Assembly (NCBI GenBank): GCA_041392785.1
Contig: JAWKLK010000003.1
Coordinates: 248,001 to 312,000 of the forward strand
Length of the DNA: 64,000 nucleotides
Direction: 5' to 3'
Origin: OLB9 sp041392785
Lineage (GTDB): Bacteria; Bacteroidota; Bacteroidia; Chitinophagales; Saprospiraceae
The notes under the pieces: generated by a model
The model's database searches: none
Told to the model about the DNA's origin: nothing
The model's input: the letters and a program-made list of their open reading frames with translations, nothing else
Position numbers and translations under genes: made by a program
Part shown: piece by piece, positions 27,001 through 33,941 of the stretch
Numbering within the stretch: the stretch's first letter is position 1
Layout: each line of letters starts with the position of its first letter

Positions 27001-27095
27001 TGTGCACTAATACTTTGGTTACCCACAAGTATGCTCCATAATCCCACCAATCCAAGGATTGTAATTTTCAAATTGAGATTGTGTAAAAATGACAT
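21075..27095 (-). CDS. Giant secreted HYR/dockerin-like protein with T9SS sorting domain
   Basis: This 2006-aa protein has a signal peptide ending near ISAQ (residues 29-32). Many HYR/Ig-like units follow to about residue 1150 (repeated pattern D.TAPVI..., TVTDxAGN, C-pairs). A beta-propeller-like region (about 1190-1500) repeats GSIYKIDPATG. A carboxypeptidase-regulatory-like beta-sandwich (VIAGSITNANDISLTNVEV) and two dockerin-like segments (LDLVFIQRHILG; ADINNNRAITVGDLSELRKVILG) come next. The end is a type A T9SS sorting domain (VIPNPWSSQTLLSF ... GVYMYEIKSG). It is probably cell-surface attached and may act as an adhesin or scaffold. This layout is typical of Saprospiraceae. Confidence 0.85.
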   Translation of the reverse strand: MSFLHNLNLKITILGLVGLWSILVGNQSISAQCPTSVSVVAVEADDVCLGATVYYFANVVDGTGPFTYAWCAYNNSTGSGTCFDGFDDSTSATPLRSWVTSAGAKSVQVSVSQTGCPTIISPLHVFNAITGPARILGTVTDTICEVENPVDLTEFEEDFTIASGTFEYSIKGVAIADPTAYTLSKTDTVLVTFTDDAGCGNTSTLELVLLSDDPAPVVICPDDLVIQLRPLQCDSLITFDDAEATDECTPSGDIDLESDITSGTVLGIGTTVVTFTATDGSENESTCSFNITVREYTNANLGCKPVQVSVDDNCEATLTATLVLTGYEDGDDILLGCDASWDINVISALGNPLGDVVNASLVGKTLMYSIENVNSGWRCMHTVTIEDKLAPSITCRDVTVSCLADIASIETSEAEDNCTAVAILVNEVHTPTNCEAYIGTITRTYIAEDLYGNKSIPCTSTIYLNRSSVVGVTSPSNVVLQCSDIFDADDKGFGYPAPSETGVPTLGSYPLYPTSQLSTLYCNAVIDYEDRLVVATKCKTRIIRTWKIVEWWCSSTVELFVGMQMIDIIDDTAPIIPDVQDITLSTKSTSCDAVVNVPSLTITDNCQGIQQVYVNAYNTADDTPTGYINGNGGKLTLPVGVHKVEYTAIDECGNIGTKFYTVTIRDNTSPLAVCDQLNTVSLKGNGYTEITASSVDDGSSDECSAVTVKIRRVDDPCGYGQTEDWLDKVGFCCADANTSPMVQLLVTDAGGNTNMCMVSVKVQDKITASMTCPDNIVINDCSYTFDENDPDFYFNAPELFDNCPANLTVANDISDNRTSCGIGEIVRTITLSQGTTVLQTCVQTISVTNPTPFDGDTAINWPDNYTVLGQCEYDGLVPESLPVASAYPTYDEGTCDLIGHRYEDEVFPFTTNGACYKIIRTWTIIDWCQTDTYGNVKKWTYEQEIKVMDNTAPVIAPQADYYECSFDPACEGGYIDVAATATDCTPSSELKWSYIITQDGDFYASGNQSSASGTYPIGIYHIVFTAEDRCGNQSELEFNFEVRNCKSPVAVCKKGLAVSLVLMDTDEGRIPMAMLSPEFFDNKSEHPCDNYDVSLSFSEDLEDVLKTFDCDNLGENVIELWVTDQNGNTSFCSTFVDIQDNEYLCSQMSEFWGCNTVAATCSPGNFNNNSQAFPENYVLAIVKNDNTCDFADLTDWGPNGTTYEDKIYHGPGVEWTLGNLGTVDALAIDNDGYIYAAATTVFGSQVFPDGTTPNEQRGSGSIYKIDPATGAVNTAFVTTRQATSYDALYPNSMPNQTISGNWGGALGQAWSIKTGAGLGDLTFDSYNNFLFASNFEDGKIYKIDPATGSIVFVYDPRFGDASSSGLDNGSSGFAPLGQRPWGLGVVDEDGTIKLYYSLWNADLRHNVSSNTRVNQIWSVSLDGSGNPIASTESLELTLPILTGGTTYYMSNPVADIAFNTSGEMLLAERGMIDDFGIPYHTTGVNPAHKARILRYQNAGMGWDIYNGTSYYAIGTSGSNSSGGIDFGTYTCDGETICDDMIWSTVDAFNIDGNLSVYGVVAVNYGESTFDSHKYVDLSSDLGDFSKLGIGDVEAYNCACSDSGRKPVIAGSITNANDISLTNVEVILDGTERIQVLTNDKGEYTFGEKIKGADYKIHASKNNDILNGVSTLDLVFIQRHILGIETLTSPYAQIAADINNNRAITVGDLSELRKVILGEKSSFTNNTSWRFIDKGYHFLPDEQPLTQAFTELYNIDNLSNDMNINFVAVKIGDLNNNAVCNSNTDIVDSRGNASLVIADMPIVKGEIYTIDITNGQSGSWAGLQSKFIANNLAVLDIAGGSLDITAQDYRLVDGILTIAYPAQNLTYVLKDDKLFSITFKALANGKLSEMVTLSNDFSNEAYFDDDLKIQKLTLRVGETVPDFTNVSVIPNPWSSQTLLSFTTENASNTVVSIYDNNGRMVYQKESYLGAGQQNYVIDRNDLPNTGVYMYEIKSGTQLNRGKMIIVE

Positions 27096-27503
27096 AATTA
27101 ACTATTTTTTACTTTGAGAAATAAATAAACACTGATAATAGGGATATCAGAAATAGATTAAGGGCTATTTCGGGAGCAAAGATAAATTAACTTTACATAT
27201 TAAATAAATTTTTAATTTGTTTTTTATTGAAAATCTTTTGTTTTTATATACATTTATTTTATAATATTTATTATTCACTTTGTGAATGTTTTTTATATAT
27301 TTGTTTTATTTAATATGTTGACATAAGTTTTAGTTTTTATCTGAATTTATTTTACTAATGCTCATAAAATAAGGATATTGCGCATATTTATACTGCATTT
27401 CACATTATTTTGTATTTTTACCATAAATTTTTCATACACAACCTTACTTTTACCATTCATTGGAATTTTTAATAATATTAATAATATACATTATATATAA
27501 TAT
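27096..27503. other. AT-rich divergent intergenic region
   Basis: This 408-bp gap between divergent genes contains a minus-strand TATCTTTG (-7 element, plus coordinates 27177-27184) for the giant T9SS gene, and a small palindrome ATTCAC-TTT-GTGAAT (27273-27287). No open frame and no clear deoB promoter were found. Confidence 0.5.
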
Positions 27504-28676
27504 ATGTCAATAAATAGAAGAGTCATCCTGATTGTATTAGATAGTGTAGGCATAGGAGCCTTACCAGATGCACACCTTTACAATGATCTTGGGGCTAACA
27601 CTCTCGGTCATATCTATGACACTATACCAAACATTAAAACCCCACATCTTATAAAATTAGGCCTTGGAAATATCGACCTACAAAATAGTTTGCCAAAGGA
27701 AGAAACACCTATGGCTCACTATGGAAAAGCGATGGAAGTCTCCGCAGGAAAGGACACGACAACTGGACATTGGGAGATAGCAGGTTCTATTTTAGAAAAA
27801 CCATTTCCAACATTCGAAGACGGATTTCCATTAGAGTTTATATCAGAATTTGAGCGAGAGATTGGTAGAAAAACGATAGGTAACTATTCAGCTTCAGGTA
27901 CAGAAATAATTCAGTCACTTGGAGATAAACATATTCAAACAGGTTTTCCAATAGTATATACATCTGCTGATAGTGTTTTCCAGATTGCTGCACATGAAGA
28001 AATTATTCCTCTAGATCAACTTTATGAGATATGCACCATAGCTAGAAAAATTTTAACAGGTCCGCTTGAGGTTGGCAGGGTTATAGCACGTCCATTCACT
28101 GGCACTACAGGTAATTATACACGTACTGCAAATAGAAAAGACTTCGCTATCCTACCTCCTTATAATATGATGGATTGCCTCCAAGATGATAATATTCCAG
28201 TGCATGGCATTGGTAAGATTTATGACATCTTTGCTGGAAAGGGTATAAGTACATCAGTAAAAACACCTTCCAATTTGGATGGAATACAAAAAACTTTGGA
28301 AGCGCTTGATAATGTCACGAATGGGCTGATTTTCACAAACCTTGTGGACTTTGACATGCATTATGGTCACCGCCGTGATGTAGTAGGCTATGCGCAATGT
28401 TTAGAAGAATTTGATAGGTACATACCCGAAATACTGAGTAAATTAAAAGATGAAGACATTCTCATCATTACTGCAGATCATGGCAATGACCCAACACATC
28501 ATGGCACTGACCATACACGTGAGTACATTCCTATTCTAGTATATCATAACCATATAAAGATTGGAAAAGATTTGGGTATCAGAGAAAGCTATGCTGATAT
28601 CGCTGCGTCAATAACAAGATATTTTGGATTATCTTTTAATACGAAAGGTCAGTCTTTCGATTTGCAGATGGTATAG
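27504..28676 (+). CDS. deoB: Phosphopentomutase DeoB
   Basis: This 390-aa cytosolic enzyme interconverts ribose/deoxyribose 1- and 5-phosphates in nucleoside salvage. The alkaline-phosphatase-superfamily metal site is visible: LDSVGIGALPDA with an early Asp, SAGKDTTTGHWEIAG carrying the phospho-acceptor threonine region (about residue 85-95), and the later DFDMHYGHRRDV and ITADHGNDPTHHGTDHTRE blocks. The length fits the family (about 390-410). It stands alone and convergent to the tatC group, with 4 bp between stops. Confidence 0.95.
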   Translation: MSINRRVILIVLDSVGIGALPDAHLYNDLGANTLGHIYDTIPNIKTPHLIKLGLGNIDLQNSLPKEETPMAHYGKAMEVSAGKDTTTGHWEIAGSILEKPFPTFEDGFPLEFISEFEREIGRKTIGNYSASGTEIIQSLGDKHIQTGFPIVYTSADSVFQIAAHEEIIPLDQLYEICTIARKILTGPLEVGRVIARPFTGTTGNYTRTANRKDFAILPPYNMMDCLQDDNIPVHGIGKIYDIFAGKGISTSVKTPSNLDGIQKTLEALDNVTNGLIFTNLVDFDMHYGHRRDVVGYAQCLEEFDRYIPEILSKLKDEDILIITADHGNDPTHHGTDHTREYIPILVYHNHIKIGKDLGIRESYADIAASITRYFGLSFNTKGQSFDLQMV

Positions 28677-28680
28677 AGAG

Positions 28681-28941
28681 CTATTTTGATTCGAGCGTAT
28701 TGACATAGTCTAGGCTCCCCAGTCTGAAAGCAAAATTCACCTTGGACTTGCGATAAATATCGGCATCAATTTTACAAAATATTGGTAATGATTTATATGT
28801 ACCCCAAGATCTTAATTGATTCGGAAAATAAGTATGTTTGACTAGATTTAACTGTATAGAATCGGTTTTAATAAGCGGTGTGTATTGGGCTTGCGATTTC
28901 AGCCAACCTACAATTAGGAGAACAAAAAATAGAAATCTCAT
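28681..28941 (-). CDS. Small exported protein, 86 aa
   Basis: It has a signal peptide (FLFFVLLIVGWLKSQAQ, cleavage near residue 19) and a short mature part without recognisable motifs. It starts 2 bp after the preceding membrane gene, so it is the last gene of the tatC transcript. Confidence 0.5.
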   Translation of the reverse strand: MRFLFFVLLIVGWLKSQAQYTPLIKTDSIQLNLVKHTYFPNQLRSWGTYKSLPIFCKIDADIYRKSKVNFAFRLGSLDYVNTLESK

Positions 28942-28943
28942 AT

Positions 28944-29402
28944 TTAAGAACTTTTCAATGACTCAAATAACAACTTGATATTTGGATGTTCACTCAAAAA
29001 ACTATCAAATAAATCTGCATTAGCCAAAAAAGGAATTTTTCCTCCTAGACTGCTTTTCCCTTTCAATGTAAAAATTACAATAATAAATCTCCAAAAACGA
29101 AGGGAATAGATAGATTTGATATCTTCATACCGTAACTTATACGTTTGCAAATAATTTGTCGCTACATAATCATCAGGGCCAAGCTCTACCCTTTTCAACT
29201 GCATTATAGTAAAAAGCATTAACAGAAAAAATAACAATAGGAAAACCAACCAAATTATCTTGAAGCTATAAGAAGTAAAGATATACAGTTGACTTTCAGA
29301 CGAAAAGAACAATGCTACAGTAAACGTTCCAAAAAATACAATCCAAGAGGTAGGAATGAAAAGTTTCAAAAAAATGGTTATATTAGATGATACCCTATGC
29401 AT
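28944..29402 (-). CDS. Membrane protein with PH-like domain, 152 aa
   Basis: Two membrane helices (about residues 12-30 and 45-68) precede a small soluble part (YVATNYLQTYKLRYEDIKSIYSLRF...) resembling bacterial PH-like domains. No family is certain. The ATG overlaps the tatC stop (ATGCATAG), which indicates translational coupling. Confidence 0.5.
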   Translation of the reverse strand: MHRVSSNITIFLKLFIPTSWIVFFGTFTVALFFSSESQLYIFTSYSFKIIWLVFLLLFFLLMLFTIMQLKRVELGPDDYVATNYLQTYKLRYEDIKSIYSLRFWRFIIVIFTLKGKSSLGGKIPFLANADLFDSFLSEHPNIKLLFESLKSS

Positions 29403-30228
29403 GAACTTCTGATTTTTCTTTTGCTTTTTGATTTCTTTCTACTCGTACCGCAATTAATATTGACAACTCATATAGTGCAAATACAGGAAGACCAATTAAA
29501 GTCTGTGTCAATGCATCTGGTGGGGTAATTATGGCTGCAACAATAAATATGATTAAAAAAGCTTCTTTACGATATTTGCGTAAACTTTGAGCACCAACTA
29601 TACCTAGTTTTGATAAAAAATAAATAATAATAGGTAATTCAAACGCTATTCCGGTAGGGATGGTAAACATCACTAGGTAGTTTATATAAGATGACAATGT
29701 AGGACTTGTCACAGCCTCAACCCCCACTGAATAGGAACCCAAGTATGTAATGGCGAATGGTGCTATTATGTAATACCCAAAAAGTACACCAATGATAAAA
29801 AGCATGGATGTAACTCCTATCAATCTATTCGCTATTTTCAATTCTGACTCATATAATCCTGGACTGATAAATTTCCAAAACTCATAAAAAATATATGGAA
29901 ATGAAGCTATTATACCAAGATAAATTGAAACCGTCAACCCAACAAAAAACTGCTCACCCAATTCCCTAGTTATTATTGGGATTTTAGGTGGTCTAAAACA
30001 AGTGGCATCTGAAATATTGCAAAGTAGTTCATAAGTTACAAAAGATGATTTCAAAGGAGCAAAGATGATATATTCAAATACTTCTGTCTGGAAGATTAAG
30101 GCCACAATAGCAAAAACGATCACACCTATTGCTGCTCTTATTACATGCCATCGCAATTCTTCCAAATGATCAAGGAATCCCATTTCCTTGCCTTCATTCT
30201 GGATATCATTATCTTTATTATCACTCAT
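29395..30228 (-). CDS. tatC: Sec-independent protein translocase TatC
   Basis: This 277-aa inner-membrane protein has six membrane segments and the family's N-terminal signature (MGFLDHLEELRWHVIRAA, about residues 16-33), followed by FYEFWKFISPGLYESE near 120. It recognises twin-arginine signal peptides. TatA/B are not in this window. A periplasmic-loop Cys pair (CNISDATC) is present. A minus-strand -7 element lies 30 bp upstream. Confidence 0.93.
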   Translation of the reverse strand: MSDNKDNDIQNEGKEMGFLDHLEELRWHVIRAAIGVIVFAIVALIFQTEVFEYIIFAPLKSSFVTYELLCNISDATCFRPPKIPIITRELGEQFFVGLTVSIYLGIIASFPYIFYEFWKFISPGLYESELKIANRLIGVTSMLFIIGVLFGYYIIAPFAITYLGSYSVGVEAVTSPTLSSYINYLVMFTIPTGIAFELPIIIYFLSKLGIVGAQSLRKYRKEAFLIIFIVAAIITPPDALTQTLIGLPVFALYELSILIAVRVERNQKAKEKSEVHA

Positions 30229-30257
30229 GCGTTAAAACCAACTTCATATAAAAGTGA

Positions 30258-30265
30258 CAAAGGTA
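30258..30265 (-). promoter_or_regulatory. -7 promoter element for tatC
   Basis: The minus-strand reading TACCTTTG matches TAnnTTTG, 30 bp upstream of the tatC ATG. Confidence 0.5.
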
Positions 30266-30352
30266 CATAATAATGATTTGACTTGTAACATACCAAATTT
30301 CATTTTTTATAGCTTATATCTAATCTAGTAGATTAAAATGTGCAATTTGTTA

Positions 30353-30360
30353 TATCTTTG
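30353..30360 (+). promoter_or_regulatory. -7 promoter element for the TPR lipoprotein gene
   Basis: TATCTTTG matches TAnnTTTG exactly, 20 bp before the ATG at 30381. The -33 box is not obvious. Confidence 0.5.
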
Positions 30361-30380
30361 CATAAACTGAAAATATCAAA

Positions 30381-31283
30381 ATGGAGTACTTTGGACGGCT
30401 GTTTGTCATAATTTTTGTAGTGGTTTCATTTTCTTGTAAGAATGAGGGTGAAATCAATAACTTGGCATCAGATAAAAGATTTAAGTCTTTCATAGAAAAC
30501 TATGAGAAAGAAAAAAACACAACCAATTTTAGTAAGCTTATGCAGTCTATTGGTAAAGCTTATCGCGAGGCGGATAATTTTAAAGAGAAGGAAGCACTTT
30601 TACTATTCGGGCTCCAATTTACACAAGATTCAGATAAAGAAGACTATGCTTCTTTGCTCAAAAAGGAACTATCCAAAGTAAATCCAAATCATCAATTGAG
30701 CCAATCATATCTTATTGATTACGCAATGATTGCTAACCAAACAAATCAATCAAACCTAGCGTCCATATACTTTGATGGCTATATGCGGACCCATCCAAAG
30801 GGCAGGTTTTTTAATGATGTGAAATATAGTATTGATATGGATACTTCGCTAGTTAAAGACTATGTCCGATCCTTAGCAAGGGAAGCCTTTGACGCAAAAG
30901 ACAGCTTGAAAATGCCTGCCATATTGAAGTATAAGGAAGCGGCAGAAGCATTTGCTATATCACATCCAAGGGATACTATGTCTGGAGTTTATTTATTCAA
31001 TGCTGCAGAATTATTAAGAGAAGCAGGAAGCACTCCAGATGCTTTGGAATTGTATGACTGGATATTCAATTATTTCCCTACATATTCCAAGTCTTCTACA
31101 TCACTCTTCATGAGAGCCTTTATCGTGGATCAAACCCTAAAAAAACCGGCAGAAGCGAAGAAATTATATCAAAAAATGATTGAAACTTATCCTAAAGATG
31201 AATTAGCTGATGATGCTAAATTTATGCTTGAAAATATGGGTGCTGACAACAGTGAATTATTAGAACAAATCACTAAAAAATAA
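30381..31283 (+). CDS. TPR lipoprotein (YbgF/BamD-like repeats)
   Basis: This 300-aa protein has a lipoprotein signal (VVVSFSC, lipid Cys about residue 19). The helical repeats include a C-terminal pair (TPDALELYDWIFNYFPTY; PAEAKKLYQKMIETYPKDELADDAKFML, about 225-290) matching the TPR pattern of periplasmic YbgF/BamD-type proteins. It is probably a periplasmic or outer-membrane scaffold. The following esterase gene is 7 bp away and cotranscribed. Confidence 0.65.
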   Translation: MEYFGRLFVIIFVVVSFSCKNEGEINNLASDKRFKSFIENYEKEKNTTNFSKLMQSIGKAYREADNFKEKEALLLFGLQFTQDSDKEDYASLLKKELSKVNPNHQLSQSYLIDYAMIANQTNQSNLASIYFDGYMRTHPKGRFFNDVKYSIDMDTSLVKDYVRSLAREAFDAKDSLKMPAILKYKEAAEAFAISHPRDTMSGVYLFNAAELLREAGSTPDALELYDWIFNYFPTYSKSSTSLFMRAFIVDQTLKKPAEAKKLYQKMIETYPKDELADDAKFMLENMGADNSELLEQITKK

Positions 31284-31290
31284 TTTTGAT

Positions 31291-32736
31291 ATGAGATTTT
31301 TAAAGTTTGTATGGGTTTTTATTCTTGGAATGATATTAAGTCCAATATTTTCTCAAGAGATTGTATCTGTAACTAAAAAAGGAAGTAGGACAAAGTCCCA
31401 ATTGACCAATTCAACTGGTATTCCATTTATAAGAAATGGAGTGACTTATTATAAAATGCTCTACACTTCAGTTGACCCAAAAGGTAGTAAAGATACCCTC
31501 TCTGGATTACTCATAGTACCAGATGAATTAACAAAACGCTACCCAAAGTTGATTTATGAACATGGTACATCAGATTGTAAACAATGTATCCCGTCGAATT
31601 ACGGTACCACAGGAGGAGATGAAGGTGAAATAGGCTTAATTGGGGGCGGACTAGGATATGTAACCATACTTCCTGATTATATGGGCATGGGAGAAGGTCG
31701 AGGTTTTCATCCTTACGTGCATGCTGCCACAATAGTCAGAGCCACTATGGACATGCTTACGGCCACAGATACTTGGTGTCAAAATAATAATGTTGCCATC
31801 AATGACCAGCTCTTTATTACTGGATACTCACAAGGAGGATACGCATCCATGGCTGTGCAAAAACATATAGAAGAAAACAATCTTCCTCAAAGTGTAACTG
31901 CATCATCACATATGTCGGGGCCATATAGTTTATCAGGTGTGATGAAAGGCTTAATACTTGATGATAAAACCTACTTCTACCCTGCCTACATTCCAAACAC
32001 TTTATTGGGCATGCAGGAAGTATATGGTAATTTATACTCTACACTCTCTGATGTATTCAAACCCGCTTTCATTCAAGATATCACAGATTATTATAATGGA
32101 AAGATCACTCTTACCATGCTAAATACTAGAATCATCGCCACCCTAATCACTCAAGATGGTAAAAGTGTGCCTAAGAATATGTTGCAAGAAAAATTGTTGG
32201 ATGAAATGATCAATGATCCAAATCATCCGATGAATATTGCATTAAAAGAAAATGATGTCTACCGATGGGCTCCGAAAACACCTACTCGAATTTTATATTG
32301 CAAAGCAGATGATCAGGTTCCTTATGAAAATTCGATTGTAGCCTATGATACCATGAAGATGTTAGGTGCATCAAAACTTGAATTATTTGACGTACTCACT
32401 TCAGGAAATCACGGTACTTGTTTCAATCCTGCTATATTAAATACAATTCTATTTTTTGCATCGTTTCAATCCATCACCACGGACGTCAATGATGAAGCGT
32501 ACAGTAATAAGTTTAGTGTCTATTTCAATGGTGGTAATCTAGAGCTACATAGTAATAATCCATTAAAAAGCGTAGATATTTATAATATTGATGGAAGCAT
32601 CTTATATTCCAAATCATTGAATAATGTAACGCACTCAACAATCATTGGTGATGCTTTTCATTGTGATTTATGTGCCATTGTTACCACAGATACTTATGGA
32701 CATAGATTAACAAAAATAGTAACTAAAACCCAATAA
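31291..32736 (+). CDS. Secreted alpha/beta-hydrolase (esterase-like)
   Basis: This 481-aa protein has a signal peptide (cleavage near FSQ, residue 22) and an alpha/beta-hydrolase core with nucleophile elbow GYSQGG (S180), acid in KADDQVP (D340 or D341) and histidine in SGNHGTC (H374). The C-terminal 75 residues (NKFSVYFNGGNLELHSNN...SVDIYNIDGSILYSKSL) resemble a degenerate T9SS type A sorting domain, suggesting export to the surface. The substrate is unknown. Confidence 0.7.
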   Translation: MRFLKFVWVFILGMILSPIFSQEIVSVTKKGSRTKSQLTNSTGIPFIRNGVTYYKMLYTSVDPKGSKDTLSGLLIVPDELTKRYPKLIYEHGTSDCKQCIPSNYGTTGGDEGEIGLIGGGLGYVTILPDYMGMGEGRGFHPYVHAATIVRATMDMLTATDTWCQNNNVAINDQLFITGYSQGGYASMAVQKHIEENNLPQSVTASSHMSGPYSLSGVMKGLILDDKTYFYPAYIPNTLLGMQEVYGNLYSTLSDVFKPAFIQDITDYYNGKITLTMLNTRIIATLITQDGKSVPKNMLQEKLLDEMINDPNHPMNIALKENDVYRWAPKTPTRILYCKADDQVPYENSIVAYDTMKMLGASKLELFDVLTSGNHGTCFNPAILNTILFFASFQSITTDVNDEAYSNKFSVYFNGGNLELHSNNPLKSVDIYNIDGSILYSKSLNNVTHSTIIGDAFHCDLCAIVTTDTYGHRLTKIVTKTQ

Positions 32737-32823
32737 GTAGGGTCAGTTGAAAAAGTCAAAATCATTCAATTACAGACTGTTATTGGTCAGAGATATTATT
32801 CAAAAAACAAGTCAAAAGTGCGT

Positions 32824-32875
32824 CTATCGTCTTTGTAGAATATCAAAATTTAACTATTGATAATCAAGACGATAG
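32824..32875 (+). repeat. Long hairpin with nested inner stem
   Basis: CTATCGTCTTG (32824-32834) pairs perfectly with CAAGACGATAG (32865-32875). Inside it TATCAA (32841-32846) pairs with TTGATA (32857-32862). No T-run follows. It could be a structured transcript, a protein-binding site or a subterminal hairpin of a lost element. Confidence 0.7.
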
Positions 32876-32939
32876 AAAAAGCAATTTGACTCGGAAATGC
32901 ACGGTCCTGACTTTTCCACATTAAATTTAACACGTTTTC

Positions 32940-33021
32940 AAATAGCTGATTATCAACATATTAATTATTCCTTTTAGGGAAATTACTTTTATAGGAGGAT
33001 TGTTTTCATCCGCCTTTTACT
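32940..33021 (+). repeat. Dispersed repeat, copy 2
   Basis: This shares the 16-bp block AAATAGCTGATTATCA and the later TATAGGAGGAT and CGCCTTT blocks with 10221-10317. It lies downstream of the esterase gene, among other debris. Confidence 0.7.
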
Positions 33022-33049
33022 CATATTCATAAGTTCATATTCAATTTAT

Positions 33050-33165
33050 GATTCGAAAAACAGACTGACGATTATGTTAGCTCCTTAAAAAAACAATCAA
33101 GTCTTAGTCCTGATAATGATTTAAAAATGAATATTAATGTAGATTTTCAATTTAGTAAAATATAA
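33050..33165 (+). pseudogene. Possible 3' fragment of a lost gene
   Basis: After an in-frame TGA a short frame reads FEKQTDDYVSSLKK and ends NINVDFQFSKI-stop, like the last strand of an outer-membrane or secreted protein. There is no start codon or upstream body. It sits directly next to the dispersed repeat, so a truncated gene is possible. The evidence is weak. Confidence 0.25.
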
Positions 33166-33204
33166 AAAAAATTCCATCAGATCATTTTCACAACCTGATG
33201 GAAT
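33164..33204 (-). terminator. Terminator of the beta-barrel gene
   Basis: ATTCCATCAG (33171-33180) pairs with CTGATGGAAT (33195-33204). On the minus strand the stem is followed by seven Ts (33170-33164). It lies 14 bp after the stop of the minus-strand gene. Confidence 0.8.
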
Positions 33205-33217
33205 CTAAATATCTATA

Positions 33218-33703
33218 TTAATTTAAAATATATCTCACTCCTATACCTCCATATTCACTACCAAAACCATTGCCATAACCATTCACAAAGAAAGTTGGTA
33301 TCCAGTCAATACTAATATTTAGAGGAATATCTGCGAATCTATAATCTAGCCCTATCACCCCAGATATCCCTATGGAAGTGGAGCTTCCTGCGTCAATAAA
33401 ATCATTATCATATGACCATAAATAAATGCTTGCACCAGCACCATAATACCAGCTTAGGCCATCTATGCTTGGTAATTCGTTGTGTATTTCATACAGTCCC
33501 CCAACATTTATCCAAGAGTAACCTGTGTAGCTTTTAAATCCTAAAATACCTTCAACAGCGGCACGGTCAGAAATAAATTTTTTATATGATAAAGAAAGTG
33601 GATAACCTAACCTGGCTCCAATAGCAGAGTTATACGATTGTCCATAACTGATTACTGAACAAAACATAAATGCTGCAAGCAATGCTAAAAATTTGTTTTT
33701 CAT
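33218..33703 (-). CDS. Small outer-membrane beta-barrel protein
   Basis: This 161-aa protein has a signal peptide (cleavage near SYGQ, residue 22). The mature part has alternating strands (SAIGARLGYPLSLSYKKF; GISGVIGLDYRF; GGIGVRYILN) of an eight-strand porin-like barrel. It is monocistronic, with its own terminator. The function is not indicated. Confidence 0.65.
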   Translation of the reverse strand: MKNKFLALLAAFMFCSVISYGQSYNSAIGARLGYPLSLSYKKFISDRAAVEGILGFKSYTGYSWINVGGLYEIHNELPSIDGLSWYYGAGASIYLWSYDNDFIDAGSSTSIGISGVIGLDYRFADIPLNISIDWIPTFFVNGYGNGFGSEYGGIGVRYILN

Positions 33704-33784
33704 GATAATGATTTTTTTGAGTGTTATTAAAAATGAATAAATTACTTATTTAAAAAAAAACGCTAGATTTTAACTAATCCGTTG

Positions 33785-33792
33785 CAAATATA
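33785..33792 (-). promoter_or_regulatory. -7 promoter element of the beta-barrel gene
   Basis: Minus-strand TATATTTG matches TAnnTTTG, about 80 bp upstream of the ATG. Confidence 0.45.
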
Positions 33793-33929
33793 AACTTTTT
33801 ACATGTTATTGAAAAAAATATTTAATAGTTAATCATACGCCAATTCCACATAGTTCAAATTGGAAGTCATTATAGCTGAACAAGTTTAAATTTCACACTG
33901 CATCCCACACATTACAATATATTATTACA

Positions 33930-33937
33930 TATATTTG
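33930..33937 (+). promoter_or_regulatory. -7 promoter element abutting a start codon
   Basis: TATATTTG matches TAnnTTTG and ends 4 bp before the ATG at 33942. If used, the mRNA would be leaderless or nearly so, as also suggested at 10467-10479. Confidence 0.4.
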
Positions 33938-33941
33938 CACT

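Larger units (their letters stand above)
32737..33217. other. Gene-free region with mobile-element debris
   Basis: This 481-bp stretch has no intact gene. It contains a long hairpin (32824-32875), the second dispersed repeat copy (32940-33021), a possible 3' gene fragment (about 33050-33165) and a minus-strand terminator (33164-33204). Confidence 0.7.
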
